Position numbers and translations under genes: made by a program. Shown here piece by piece: positions 52,901 through 59,683 of a stretch of DNA of 64,000 nt. The DNA comes from Oxyruncus cristatus (Eukaryota > Chordata > Aves > Passeriformes > Cotingidae), in the NCBI GenBank assembly GCA_013399855.1, contig VXAY01000104.1, forward strand, positions 644,702-708,701, written 5' to 3'. The notes under the pieces were generated by a model. That model searched no databases and was not told the DNA's origin. It saw nothing but the letters and a program-made list of their open reading frames with translations. Within the stretch, counting starts at the first letter, position 1. Each line of letters begins with the position of its first letter.

Positions 52901-55900
52901 GGGCATTCATCTTGTTTTCTCTCTTTTTTTGTGCATCCTGCGTTTCATTTCACTGTCCCCTTCTTTTCTTTTGCAGTTCATGGATCGTCTAAAGCTGCTC
53001 TTGATGCCTCTAAAACACCAGCCTGATTTTATCTACCTGCGCCACGTCCCGCTGCGCAGGGTCCACCTCTTCACCTTCCTGCAGGTGGTGTGCCTGGCCC
53101 TCCTCTGGATCCTCAAATCCACCGTGGCTGCTATCATATTCCCTGTCATGGTAGGTGACACTCTCCATCACATCTCTTCCTCTCTTCTCCCTCACATCCC
53201 TTCCTTTCACAGCCTGCGCCTTCTGCAGTCATTCCCTCCCATAAATGGGTAAATCCAAACTCTTCCTGCCAAATCCCTGGCTCAGGGCTCTGCTCATGGG
53301 ACTGGTGTAGGAAAGCATGGGATCAGTGTGGCCGTGCCTGCCTTTACATAAATCCTCTGGAGGAAAACAAGCCTGGAAAGTTAATTTTTTCCCAGAAAGG
53401 TGTAGTTACTGTTGACCGTTCCTGGCTGCCAAGGTTAGATTTGCTGTGGTTTCTCCTTGAGCTGCATGAACCAAGGAGAGGAGCAGTTTTCCTATTTTAG
53501 TCCACACTAATTACCAGATACAAAATGTCTCCCTGGCTTTTAAATAGCACAAATTGACAAAACCAAGAAGGAGACTCAGTGCTCAGAGGGGTGCCAGAGG
53601 GAGGGAAAGGATTAGAGTGAAAAAAAGGAATGTGTCTTTTCCTTGAACTCGAGTGAAAAGACCCTAATGTTGTTTCACATCGGAGGGTGGTTATTCAGAT
53701 CATTACTGGAGCTACAGACACAAGCACTCTCTGGCTTGGAGATAGGTCAGACTGCTGCAAAGGCAAAGCTTTATGGAACTCCTGATAAATTTGGACGCCC
53801 CAGGTCTCCTGATTTCAGGTTTATGGACAAGTAGAATCTCAGTTGTGGGGACAGGTCCTTGCAGTGCTTATTTAAGGGACATAAGGAAGGGGGCAGAATC
53901 CAGATCAAGGACAAGCTGGTGAAATGAGAAAAGATGATGCAAGTAAAAAAATCCTCCAAATGTTCTTTCTGGGACACATACTCCTGTAAAAGGCATTAAA
54001 AATCAGCAGTTGCCACTTTTCCAGTTCCATCGCTTTTCCATGTCTGTGTTGCGCTGCTGTTGGAAGCTAAATCTAACATGTCTTTGCCCATAATAGAATC
54101 TGAGTGAACCCCAGGTCTGCCAGACTTTGTTGTAATAGAGCAAATTCAGGGAAGGCATAGCCACAGCTCCAATGGAGCTGGATCTGATGGCAAAACCTCA
54201 TTTGTCTGCATTCAGGAACCAAATTACTGTAAACTCCCAATTTGTGAGGATCCAGACAGTAGCCAACTCCCTGTTTATCTGGGGGAAAGGCATTTCAACA
54301 CAGCAGTAATTCATAGTGGGATGATCGCGGGTGTCTGCGTGGCATCTTTCCATCCCCTGAGTAATTCCTCACGTCTGTAATCGCGTCTGAAGTTACGCAA
54401 GTCAAAGCTTGAGATCTTTTCCTGGGAATTGTTTGCGCTGTTGATCACCATTGCTTGGCACAAACTTCTCCTTAAAGGCAGCCTATTGGGAATGGGTTAC
54501 AGCTTCCAGCCTGTCCGTGTACCTCCTGGCAAAGCCTGTGTGGGATCTGATGGAGGTGTCAGACCCAGTGTCCATGTAAACACATGGACACGTCCCTTCC
54601 TTTTTTGCCAGTGCTTTCGATTGCAGTCTTGCACAGAACAAGCTTTTCCTCCAGTTCCCTGCAGCCGTAATTTGAGTAAACTTTATTCTGCAGACTCTGG
54701 GGGCACAGATTGGCCCTTTTCTGATTTCTAAACAGCCCTTGCATCTGGGGAAGTGGTGAGAAATAAGGCCAAGTTTTCTTACTCAAGGCTGCTCCGCAAA
54801 CTTGCATCCAGAAGTAAATGTAAACGCCCATTTTTTTTCTCTTTATTATTTATAATACAGGAGTATTGCGTGATTACAGTGCTGTTTTGTGTCCATTGTT
54901 TATTCTTGTGTGAAGCAGCCACAGCTCAGCCTTTGCAGTTGACAGATGTGTCCCAGGTGTTCACCACCTTATCTGTATGTTCATTTGCAGCCAGAATTCA
55001 AGTGGCTTAGAAGCAGCATTGAGAGGAGAGTGTTCCCAGTGAAAGGTAAAATGTGACTGGGAATCCCTCTCTGCCTTTGCAGATCCTGGCCCTGGTAGCA
55101 GTCAGAAAAGCCATGGACTACCTCTTCTCCCAGCATGACTTAAGCTTTCTTGACGACGTCATTCCAGAAAAGGACAAGAAGAAGAAAGAGGACGAGAAGA
55201 AGAAGAAAAAGAAGAAGGGCAGTATGGACAGTGACAATGATGATGTAAGGAGCTTTCTGCTCTTGTCACGTTCCTCCTCCCTAGCTACCTAACCCTGGGC
55301 GCAGTCCGTGCCCCTGCCCAGTGCTCTTTCGGAGCTGACAGCTCAGTGTTTTGCTGCTGCAGCAGCAAACGGGCCCCAAAGAAAACTTCTATCCTACAAT
55401 GCCTTCCCTTTTCCAACCTGTGGTGGGTGGTTTGTGCGTTGCCAGGAATGAGACCGCACTTGTCAAGAGCACTAGGTACCTGCTGGGATGTCATGCCCCT
55501 TGCTAGAATGCCTCTCACCACCCTGCCTCCTCCAGCTTCCCTCCTCTGCCTTTCTCCCCATCGTTGTCTCTTACATTTTAGGAGGAGAATGCTTTTCACC
55601 AGCACCTTTGGTCCTTCTGGTTTTCTTTTCTTTTTTTTCTTTTGATTTTTGTAATGGCTCTTCTTAAAAGCACAAAAAAAGATGTGACTGCTTTCTTGTT
55701 GGTAATATTCATCACCTAAATAGTTCCTGAGCACCCATGCCCTCTGCTGTACACTCTGGTCCTACCTCAGGTTGCAGCATATCCTAAAATAGCAAAAAGT
55801 GACCTGACTAGACCAGACCCATGTGCCTTTGACTCTTCTATTTCTTACTGTATATATAAGAAGAAGAAATATGGTCCTAGTGCCTTCAAATGTTACCCTG

Positions 55901-58900
55901 CTCAGGTCTAACTCAAATCCTTTAAATTTATATTGAAGTGCTAAACACACTCCATGGGGAGTCCAAAGCACAACATCACCACTTCTGCTCGTGTATCCAC
56001 CCAGGGTCCATGGAGAAGAGCTTCTCCTGGGATGTAGGGAGAGGGAAGGTCCCCTGAAGCTGGAAAAGAATCCCATTTTGGCACGGCAGGAAAAACATCT
56101 GGGAGGATTGGCTCTTACCTCAGACAGCAAGATCCCCTGTGTCCTGTCATTCCTCCAGTTCCCAGGGCAAGGGTTTCCTTCAGCACCTAAATTTGTGCAA
56201 AGCAAAATGAGATTAAAAGAGGCCCTGCTGAGTAATCAGCAGAGGTTTGATTCTATCCCCTCCTCTTGACTGGTGTGCATCCAGCAGCTCCAGCCATGGC
56301 TCCTCTCTGTCCTGTATATTTTAAGCTACCTTCTCTCTTCCCAGGCTTTTCCTGAATTCCAGGTACAGTAATTAATCTTGTGGGTAAGAGATTTTATGCA
56401 AAATGTTGGTTTTTAACTCTTGTTGGGTTTTTTTCAGCACTTGCTTTCACCAGCTTCCTGAACGTACAGCTCTGGGCATTACTGGTTGGATTACTTTCCT
56501 TCTTTCCCTTCCAGAAATATCCACCACAGCGTTAATCCTCTGGGATTTGGGGGGCAATACACGGGGCCGAGTTCAGCCAAGGGAACTGCTGGGCGTTGAT
56601 AATGCTTTATTTGAGTTATACTTGTTCCTCAGCCTCATAAAACTAGTCCCAAGGAAACATCTTGCTGTTGGAGTATGAAATAAGGCACTGGATGTCAGTT
56701 ATGTTAAAAAATAAGTTAAAAATAAGAATAATAGTCCAAGGAGAGCAATTCTCTGGCCTCTCTTGTGTTTTCCTGCCCTGACTGGAAGGTCTCCTCCCTC
56801 CACCCTGGCATTGTGTGTCTGGTTCTCTCCAGGAACAAAGATGTCCCAATGTTTCTGGCAAATCCCACCTTCCTACCTTTGCCAAGTTAGGCAATATCAG
56901 CCTTTCCTTGGCTATGAGAAGTTCCCTTTATTTTTAAAAAAGCAGAATAATTCCAGGTACCATCTGCTAAACATAAGCAGGTGGGTGATAGAAGGCAGTG
57001 GGGTGTAAGTCCTGCTGGTACCCCAGCTTTTTCCTTTGCCTCTTCCTGACCTGGTTGCTGTTTCTCCTGCCAGGCCTGGGATACTGAATCCTTCCAGTGG
57101 CCCTGGAATTGATGAACTAGAGGTGTAACTGAGGCTGGGTTTGACTCAAGTTAAAGAGGGGTTGCTGAGCCAGCCCAGCATACGGAACCTCTGCCCTCAC
57201 AGAGCAACTGGGAACAACCAAGGGGTTTTACAGAAATCCCAGTAGGATAAAAGGTTTGGATGAGCTTTCCCAGCAGCCAGTGCCCTGCTATGTCTGCCCA
57301 CACATCCATTTTCCGTCTCTATTTCCTGCAGCCAACTCCAAGCAGAATGGGATGGTGTCTTAAAAGCTGGTGGGGTGCGAAAGGGGAAGATTTGTGTTAA
57401 TTTACAATTCCACAAGATTATCCTTTCAGTCTGTTTCACTTTTGGAGTGTGAAGGACGAGGGGAAGTGGGGTGCTGTGGGGAACCAATGGAATCCACCAG
57501 GCAACTAAGCTCGATGGTGCTTTTCTCTTTTTCCTTCTTTTCTTTTCCCTGTTCTTACAGAAACTATGGGAAGGATAATTTTAATGTGTGGGAGACGATA
57601 AGAGAGAGAGCAGTGGGAATGTTCTAAGACCTTTTACACGTTTCTTTCACAGTCTGACTGCCCCTACTCAGAAAAAGTCCCAAGTATTAAAATACCAATG
57701 GACATCATGGAGCAGGAACCTTTCCTAAGTGATAGCAAACCTGCCGACAGTGAGTAGAACTAACCTCTTGCATGCCTGCTTGACTCTGACTTGCACTACA
57801 GATATATATATATTTAGAGTGATTTTATTATTTTTTTAATCTTTCCTTTTACTTGAGAAGTACTTTTTCTTGTTCTGGTTTTTTTTTCCTCTCTTTTTTA
57901 ATTTCCAGGCCTCTGCTTTATGACAGATTTTGCTTTTGTGAGCTTTCTGTTTTGGTTTTTTTTTTTTTTTTCCTTTGCTGGTTACAAAATCAGTGTTGTT
58001 CCTTCTGGTGCCTCCAGCTTAAGTGCTTTTCTCCAGCTCCTGACAGGTCTCCTGGCCACCCACTCTCTCCTCTCCTCTCTCCCCTCTCCTCTCTCCCTTG
58101 GTGTTAACCTGCTGATGGTGGGATTTATTTTTTTCCTCTGAGCCTGGTGTTCTGGATTTGCAGCGCTGTCCTGTCACTGTTTGTTCCCTTAGGTACCAAG
58201 CAGTTGCAAAAAAAAATCAGCACTTAACAGAGTTATTAATCACTTGTGTCATTAAGCTGCCCAGGCAGGGATCAGTTTGTCATTAACTTATTTCCCTTCT
58301 TAGGTGATTTGCTTTTGTGCTCTTCTCTTGGTTTTAATTTCTCACGTTGATATGCATTATTGCTGATTGTAATCTGTGTTTTCAGTGATTCCCACTTTAG
58401 ATTTTCCTCTTTTAAGTGAGGAATCACAGCTGACCTTGGCTTTTCTGCCTTTGGGCTGACTTTTTAACATAGTGTTTTGTTGTGAGATGGGAGGGGAGAA
58501 ATACAAATTAGAATAATAAATTAGTGCTGCTGCCAGACTGGTAATTCCTGGGAGTAGAACCTAAACCCCTAGATGATAAATCCTTAAATTATCCTTAGAG
58601 TTTAAGAGCTGGGACCCAAGTCCCTTTCCTTTTGGTGGCATAGAGAGGCCTTGGGCAACAATGAGCATTGCTCTGGGGGTTTTAGATACAGAAACACTTA
58701 GAGATTGGGGATTATAAAATGAAAGTAATGGAAAAGAGACATTTTCCTGATTATTTACATATCCTCAGTGTTTTGCTTATGTCAGCAAACCATCCAAAAT
58801 CAGCCTCAGGCAACCACACATCCTCCTCATTCTGTGGAAACACTGATATGCTAAAAGCAAATTGCATCCTAAATATTGTTCCACAAGATTTTAGGGTCAG

Positions 58901-59647
58901 ATGCCCTGTTATCAACATCTTTATGGCTAAAATAGTTAGTGAAAAGTTAATTCTGCCGTGTTGGAATGCCCTTGGAGATGGCACGGGGTGAATCACCCAC
59001 GAGCCGAGCTGATTTTGTGTATCGGTACATTTTTATAATCAACTATTCGATTTGTTCATTTTTAATTAGAAACAATGCAAAAAAAAATTTAAACGTATCA
59101 GGCCATTGGTACAGAAAAAACAGCCAGAATTCATTACTGCTCTGATGTTGTCCTTGGATGTAACTGTGCTCTGTGATCCAAAGTATATTCCTAATAGTAC
59201 CACTAACATCAGCTTTTCTCCAGCAAGAGCAGGAGTAGGGCTGTTACTCCCAGAGAGCACATTTCCCCTCAGGGTCAGGGAGAGAAGCCAGTCCAGGCAA
59301 CAAGCCACCCTATTTCTCCCAAGGAATGTGGGTGTGACAGTGGGAGCACAGGGTAACTGAGTGGAGTAGATCCAAGGTAAGTGTCCAGCCCTAAAAGTGG
59401 GGGAACTCCTGGGAAACTGGGCCTGTTGACACCTCAAGGGTTTTTATCTTGGAGGAGGGAGAGAGAGAGGAGTGGAGTGAATCCATCTGACAGGCAGCAG
59501 GAAAACAGCTTTGCCAATGGATGAGGGTTGGAGAAACTGAGGCAGGGCTGGAGGAGCCATCAGTGCTGCAGCAGTGACAGCTCAGGCTTTCTTCCCCCCT
59601 CAGGAGAAAAATCACCAACATTCCTTGAACGCCACACGTCGTGCTGA
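12567..59647 (+). CDS. SLC4A4: SLC4A4 spliced coding region, NBCe1-A form (22 exons)
   Basis: Electrogenic Na+/HCO3- cotransporter NBCe1, a plasma-membrane SLC4 protein that moves Na+ with bicarbonate/carbonate and sets cell and epithelial pH. Joining exons 12567-12826, 16013-16173, 18425-18604, 23574-23650, 29137-29294, 32910-32997, 34250-34404, 34682-34795, 35503-35677, 38393-38526, 40851-41122, 42738-42808, 43040-43228, 44303-44416, 44756-44917, 47157-47335, 48193-48265, 51648-51716, 52977-53150, 55083-55244, 57653-57749 and 59604-59647 gives an open frame of 1,035 codons plus stop. All introns are GT-AG and all phases match. Residues about 1-410 form the cytosolic domain, about 425-935 the membrane domain and the rest the cytosolic tail. 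Key residues are present: T486, R511, D754, T758, R881, S982 and F1013. The protein matches human NBCe1-A throughout by recall; paralogues SLC4A5, A7, A8 and A10 fit less well at the N and C termini. Confidence 0.96.
12689..12690 (+). promoter_or_regulatory. SLC4A4: Internal 3' splice site used by NBCe1-B/C
   Basis: The sequence TATTTTCACCTCTGCAG ends at 12690 and is followed by TCTCCCCCGCTGCC, which encodes SPAA. Entry here is phase 1, which fits the isoleucine at the end of the B/C-specific region in mammals. The same bases encode SIFTSA in NBCe1-A. Confidence 0.85.
13873..14100 (+). repeat. CR1 fragment, internal 3' part
   Basis: Shows the CR1 sense blocks CTCTTCTCCCTAGTAACAAG, GGAAATGGCCTCAAGTTGTG, a GGGAGGTTTAG segment and CCATCCCTGGAGGGATT in the expected order. 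Confidence 0.88.
14691..14775 (+). repeat. CR1 3' end fragment
   Basis: AGTGGAAGGTGTCCCTGCCC followed by a diverged GGTCCCTTCC...AACCATTCTGTAATTC tail. It may be the continuation of the piece at 13873 after an intervening insertion or decay. Confidence 0.8.
15848..15915 (-). repeat. CR1 fragment, short
   Basis: GTTGGAAAAGCCCTCTTAAG followed by a 'tcgagtccagccattaaccagcactgccaag' type segment, typical of a CR1 subfamily in reverse orientation. Confidence 0.65.
16013..16173 (+). CDS. SLC4A4: SLC4A4 exon 2
   Basis: Residues R87-V140 plus one base of E141, 161 bp. Encodes [20 protein letters not shown] and the segment [20 protein letters not shown] of the cytosolic domain core. Acceptor CTCTGTAG, donor GTAAGT. 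It is nearly identical to mammalian NBCe1. Confidence 0.97.
16174..18424 (+). other. SLC4A4: Intron 2 (2.25 kb)
   Basis: GT-AG intron. A short C run is at about 16611. I see no recognisable repeat or other feature. Confidence 0.8.
18425..18604 (+). CDS. SLC4A4: SLC4A4 exon 3, with a 9-residue alternative end
   Basis: Residues E141-N200 plus one base of G201, 180 bp. Includes [20 protein letters not shown] and [13 protein letters not shown] of the cytosolic domain. The normal donor is GTAATG at 18605. A second donor, GTAGGA, lies 27 nt upstream at 18578. Using it removes RMFSNPDNG while keeping frame and Ser, which corresponds to the nine-residue cassette missing from NBCe1-D/E in mammals. 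Confidence 0.96.
19219..19239 (+). repeat. (GT)n microsatellite
   Basis: About ten GT units in intron 3. Confidence 0.9.
20462..20540 (-). repeat. CR1 fragment
   Basis: CAGGGACACCTTCCACCAGA, then CTGCTCCAAGCCTGTCC and TTGGACACTTCCAGGGATGG. Reverse orientation. Confidence 0.88.
21299..21381 (-). repeat. CR1 fragment
   Basis: GTTCCACTAGCCCAGGTTGC, then a CCAAGCCCCGTCC segment and GGACACTTCCAGGGGTGGGG. Reverse orientation, close in sequence to the piece at 11040. Confidence 0.9.
22054..22149 (+). CDS. Candidate SLC4A4 cassette exon (96 bp, in frame), not recognised from other species
   Basis: Preceded by a long pyrimidine-rich, AG-free run and ending at a perfect GTAAGT donor (22150). The acceptor is CACAAG at 22053. 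Both splice phases are 1, matching exon 3 (ends ...AAT G) and exon 4 (starts GC AGC), so inclusion adds 32 residues without a frameshift. The insert starts [12 protein letters not shown] and ends RSPSVGWL. Third codon positions are almost all G or C, unlike the T-rich intron around it, which is typical of a coding exon. It would sit in the cytosolic linker where SLC4A7 and SLC4A10 are known to carry alternative inserts. The acceptor is only moderate. It could be a chance ORF, but the combination of phase, length and composition is unlikely by chance. Confidence 0.55.
23574..23650 (+). CDS. SLC4A4: SLC4A4 exon 4
   Basis: Residues G201-Q226, 77 bp. Encodes [20 protein letters not shown] followed by PEKDQ, the Ser/Thr-rich linker between the two halves of the cytosolic domain. 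Acceptor CTACAG, donor GTAAGC. Confidence 0.96.
23651..29136 (+). other. SLC4A4: Intron 4 (5.5 kb)
   Basis: GT-AG intron, the largest bounded by two exons in the window. Contains a CR1 piece at 26582 and a local direct duplication: CTTCCTACATCCTTAAT occurs near 25565 and again near 25680, each followed by GGTTTTGCA-like sequence. Nothing else was recognised. Confidence 0.85.
26582..26725 (-). repeat. CR1 fragment, 3' end
   Basis: Starts with the CR1 3' terminus in reverse (AGAATCACAGACTGGTTTGA, then GTTGGAAGGGACCTTAAAGG), then GGGCAGGGACACATTCCATT and GGACACTTCCAAGGATGGGG. Confidence 0.93.
29137..29294 (+). CDS. SLC4A4: SLC4A4 exon 5
   Basis: Residues L227-T278 plus two bases of R279, 158 bp. 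Encodes [20 protein letters not shown] and [20 protein letters not shown] of the cytosolic domain. Acceptor CTGCAG after a strong T/C run, donor GTAAGG. Confidence 0.97.
32111..32187 (+). repeat. CR1, left part, interrupted by an LTR
   Basis: AAGGCCAGGTTGGATGGGCC, TTGGAGCAACCTGGACTAGT and GGAAGGTGTC, then CR1-like bases up to TTAGG at 32187. It continues at 32671 on the other side of the LTR. Confidence 0.85.
32188..32670 (+). mobile_element. Solo LTR of an endogenous retrovirus (483 bp)
   Basis: Begins TGATAAGAG and ends CAGTCTCA, so it has TG...CA ends, and it is flanked by a 4-bp target duplication, TAGG (32184-32187 and 32671-32674). An AATAAA signal lies at 32601, 64 bp before the end. 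It interrupts one CR1 copy whose two halves are collinear. No internal retroviral sequence is present. The family was not determined. It lies in the same orientation as SLC4A4. Confidence 0.82.
32671..32710 (+). repeat. CR1, right part, 3' tail after the LTR
   Basis: TCATTTCCAACCCAAACTAT then TCTATGGTTCCATG, the CR1 3' terminus. It completes the copy that starts at 32111. Confidence 0.85.
32910..32997 (+). CDS. SLC4A4: SLC4A4 exon 6
   Basis: Residues R279-E308, 88 bp. Encodes [20 protein letters not shown] and [10 protein letters not shown]299 corresponds to human R298, a residue mutated in proximal renal tubular acidosis. Acceptor TTGTCAG, donor GTAGGT. Confidence 0.97.
32998..34249 (+). 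other. SLC4A4: Intron 6 (1.25 kb)
   Basis: GT-AG intron. No recognisable repeat or other feature seen. Confidence 0.8.
34250..34404 (+). CDS. SLC4A4: SLC4A4 exon 7
   Basis: Residues V309-K359 plus two bases of R360, 155 bp. Encodes [40 protein letters not shown] and [11 protein letters not shown], the end of the folded cytosolic domain. Donor GTAATA is weak but in phase. Confidence 0.97.
34682..34795 (+). CDS. SLC4A4: SLC4A4 exon 8
   Basis: Residues R360-G397 plus two bases of R398, 114 bp. Encodes [20 protein letters not shown] and the Gly/His run [17 protein letters not shown], a flexible linker to the membrane domain. It is separated from exon 7 by only 277 bp. Confidence 0.97.
34796..35502 (+). 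other. SLC4A4: Intron 8 (0.7 kb)
   Basis: GT-AG intron. An A run is at about 35200. No other feature seen. Confidence 0.8.
35503..35677 (+). CDS. SLC4A4: SLC4A4 exon 9, first transmembrane helix
   Basis: Residues R398-Q456, 175 bp. Encodes [20 protein letters not shown] followed by TM1 ([20 protein letters not shown]) and [15 protein letters not shown]428 corresponds to human S427. Donor GTGAGC. Confidence 0.97.
35678..38392 (+). other. SLC4A4: Intron 9 (2.7 kb)
   Basis: GT-AG intron. Contains a CR1 piece at 37972-38115. Nothing else recognised. Confidence 0.82.
37972..38115 (-). repeat. CR1 fragment, 3' end
   Basis: TCATGGAATGATCCAGTGGT, TTGGGTTGGAAGGAACCACA, CAGGGACATCTTCCACTAGA and CCAGGTTGCTCCAAGCCCAG in order. 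Reverse orientation. Confidence 0.92.
38393..38526 (+). CDS. SLC4A4: SLC4A4 exon 10, TM2-TM3
   Basis: Residues G457-S500 plus two bases of K501, 134 bp. Encodes [20 protein letters not shown] and [21 protein letters not shown]486 and G487 correspond to human T485 and G486, which lie at the ion path and are mutated in renal tubular acidosis. Donor GTGAGT. Confidence 0.97.
39863..39877 (+). repeat. (GT)n microsatellite, short
   Basis: About seven GT units in intron 10. Confidence 0.8.
40529..40760 (-). repeat. CR1 fragment, a more diverged subfamily
   Basis: ACAGAATCACAGAACATCCC with CAGGTTGGAAGACACC, then 'gctccttgaactcttaccaggcttggtgcc' and GAGCCTGTTCTGATGCCC type blocks. Reverse orientation. 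Confidence 0.85.
40851..41122 (+). CDS. SLC4A4: SLC4A4 exon 11, TM4-TM5 and start of the large extracellular loop
   Basis: Residues K501-P591 plus one base of V592, 272 bp, the longest internal exon. Encodes [40 protein letters not shown] and the stilbene-site motif KKMLK at 559-563 (KKMIK in mammals). R511 and W517 correspond to human R510 and W516. Loop cysteines C584 and C586 are present. Donor GTAAGA. Confidence 0.97.
41123..42737 (+). other. SLC4A4: Intron 11 (1.6 kb)
   Basis: GT-AG intron. No recognisable repeat or other feature seen. Confidence 0.8.
42738..42808 (+). CDS. SLC4A4: SLC4A4 exon 12, extracellular loop
   Basis: Residues V592-M615, 71 bp. Encodes [20 protein letters not shown] then SEM, the most diverged part of the protein and one residue shorter than human. 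It has N-glycosylation sequons at N593 and N598; the latter is next to the known site N597 in mammals. Acceptor TTGCAG, donor GTGAGC. Confidence 0.95.
42990..43028 (+). repeat. CR1 3' tail next to the exon 13 acceptor
   Basis: ACCCAAATCATTCTATGATT resembles the CR1 3' terminus, including the ATTCTATG octamer. It directly precedes the T-rich run and CAG acceptor at 43039. Short, so uncertain. Confidence 0.5.
43040..43228 (+). CDS. SLC4A4: SLC4A4 exon 13, extracellular loop and TM6
   Basis: Residues D616-T678, 189 bp. Encodes [20 protein letters not shown] with sequon N617 and cysteines C630 and C642, then [20 protein letters not shown] and [13 protein letters not shown]617 and the cysteine pattern match mammalian NBCe1. 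Donor GTAAGT. Confidence 0.97.
43229..44302 (+). other. SLC4A4: Intron 13 (1.1 kb)
   Basis: GT-AG intron. A 14-bp tandem duplication, AAAGCATGGGTGAA-like, is at about 44217-44248. Otherwise nothing seen. Confidence 0.75.
44303..44416 (+). CDS. SLC4A4: SLC4A4 exon 14, TM7
   Basis: Residues A679-K716, 114 bp. Encodes [20 protein letters not shown] and [18 protein letters not shown]. Acceptor TTTCAG, donor GTATGT. Confidence 0.97.
44417..44755 (+). other. SLC4A4: Intron 14 (0.34 kb)
   Basis: Short GT-AG intron with a T run before the CAAAG acceptor. Nothing else seen. Confidence 0.85.
44756..44917 (+). CDS. SLC4A4: SLC4A4 exon 15, TM8 with the ion-site residues
   Basis: Residues P717-K770, 162 bp. 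Encodes [40 protein letters not shown] and [14 protein letters not shown]754 and T758 keep their human numbers and are known ion-coordination residues in TM8. The acceptor AAAG is slightly unusual but is preceded by a strong T/C run. Confidence 0.97.
45925..45998 (+). repeat. TA-rich low-complexity tract
   Basis: Imperfect TATATTAT/ATATAT runs over about 70 bp, able to fold on itself. Simple sequence. Confidence 0.8.
46917..46959 (+). repeat. (CT)n microsatellite
   Basis: About 20 uninterrupted CT units. It lies 198 bp upstream of exon 16 in the sense orientation, so the pre-mRNA carries a long CU tract. Confidence 0.93.
47157..47335 (+). CDS. SLC4A4: SLC4A4 exon 16, TM9 and TM10 start
   Basis: Residues K771-V829 plus two bases of R830, 179 bp. 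Encodes [40 protein letters not shown] and [20 protein letters not shown]799 corresponds to human A799. Acceptor CACAG, donor GTATGT. Confidence 0.97.
47336..48192 (+). other. SLC4A4: Intron 16 (0.86 kb)
   Basis: GT-AG intron. No recognisable repeat or other feature seen. Confidence 0.8.
48193..48265 (+). CDS. SLC4A4: SLC4A4 exon 17
   Basis: Residues R830-K854, 73 bp. Encodes [20 protein letters not shown] then APILK, a membrane segment. Acceptor TTTCAG, donor GTAAGG. Confidence 0.97.
48266..51647 (+). other. SLC4A4: Intron 17 (3.4 kb)
   Basis: GT-AG intron. Contains a CR1 piece at 50950 and a small CpG-richer patch at about 50440-50560. Nothing else recognised. Confidence 0.82.
50950..51215 (-). 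repeat. CR1 fragment, another subfamily
   Basis: TTTCAGTTGGAAAAGCCCTC, 'aagatcacccagtccagcc', 'ctgccctggacaccctgtgccaaggc' and TTTTTCCTGATATCCAATCT blocks in order. Reverse orientation, about 265 bp. Confidence 0.9.
51648..51716 (+). CDS. SLC4A4: SLC4A4 exon 18
   Basis: Residues F855-Q877, 69 bp. Encodes [20 protein letters not shown] then GVQ, a strongly conserved SLC4 membrane segment. Acceptor CGCAG, donor GTGAGT. Confidence 0.97.
51717..52976 (+). other. SLC4A4: Intron 18 (1.26 kb)
   Basis: GT-AG intron. Contains a CR1 piece at 51950 and is otherwise GC-richer intron sequence with long chance ORFs. Confidence 0.82.
51950..52065 (+). repeat. CR1 3' end fragment
   Basis: TTGGAGCAACCTGGTCTAGT, GGAAGGTCCCTGCCCACGGC, then AGATCTCTTCCAGCCCAAAC and CGTTCCAGGATTCC, the 3' terminus in sense orientation. 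Confidence 0.93.
52977..53150 (+). CDS. SLC4A4: SLC4A4 exon 19
   Basis: Residues F878-M935, 174 bp. Encodes [40 protein letters not shown] and [19 protein letters not shown]881 corresponds to human R881, mutated in renal tubular acidosis. Acceptor TTGCAG after a long T/C run, donor GTAGGT. Confidence 0.97.
53151..55082 (+). other. SLC4A4: Intron 19 (1.9 kb)
   Basis: GT-AG intron. No recognisable repeat or other feature seen. Confidence 0.8.
55083..55244 (+). CDS. SLC4A4: SLC4A4 exon 20, start of the cytosolic tail
   Basis: Residues I936-D989, 162 bp. Encodes [20 protein letters not shown], then LDDV at 958-961, a Lys/Glu run, and [10 protein letters not shown]982 after the Lys run matches the known PKA site of NBCe1-A. 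LDDV and DNDD (986-989) are the reported carbonic anhydrase II contact motifs. The exon ends in phase 0, so it can join either exon 21 (A/B ending) or exon 22 (C ending). Donor GTAAGG. Confidence 0.97.
55245..57652 (+). other. SLC4A4: Intron 20 (2.4 kb)
   Basis: GT-AG intron. A T run is at about 55620. No recognisable mobile element or other feature. Confidence 0.8.
57653..57749 (+). CDS. SLC4A4: SLC4A4 exon 21, 97-bp exon skipped in NBCe1-C
   Basis: Residues S990-D1021 plus one base of R1022. Encodes [20 protein letters not shown] then [12 protein letters not shown]. Its length of exactly 97 bp matches the known 97-bp exon whose omission creates the NBCe1-C C terminus. QEPFLS at 1010-1015 corresponds to the mammalian basolateral motif QQPFLS; F1013 is kept and the second Gln is Glu here. 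Acceptor TTCACAG, donor GTGAGT. Confidence 0.96.
57750..59603 (+). other. SLC4A4: Intron 21 (1.85 kb)
   Basis: GT-AG intron. Contains a T17 run at 57956-57972, a short TATATA tract at 57802 and a CTCTCC-rich stretch at about 58063-58098. Nothing else recognised. Confidence 0.82.
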
Positions 59648-59683
59648 TACAATTCCTTTTCTTCAATCACACGCCATGCCAAG
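59604..59683 (+). CDS. SLC4A4: SLC4A4 exon 22, read in two frames
   Basis: After exon 21 it encodes R1022-C1035 ([14 protein letters not shown]) and stops at TGA 59645-59647, giving the NBCe1-A/B ending. If exon 21 is skipped, exon 20 joins in the other frame, which stays open through the whole 80 bp (starts [15 protein letters not shown], ends QSHAMP) and into the last exon. Acceptor CCTCAG, donor GTAAGC. Confidence 0.95.
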
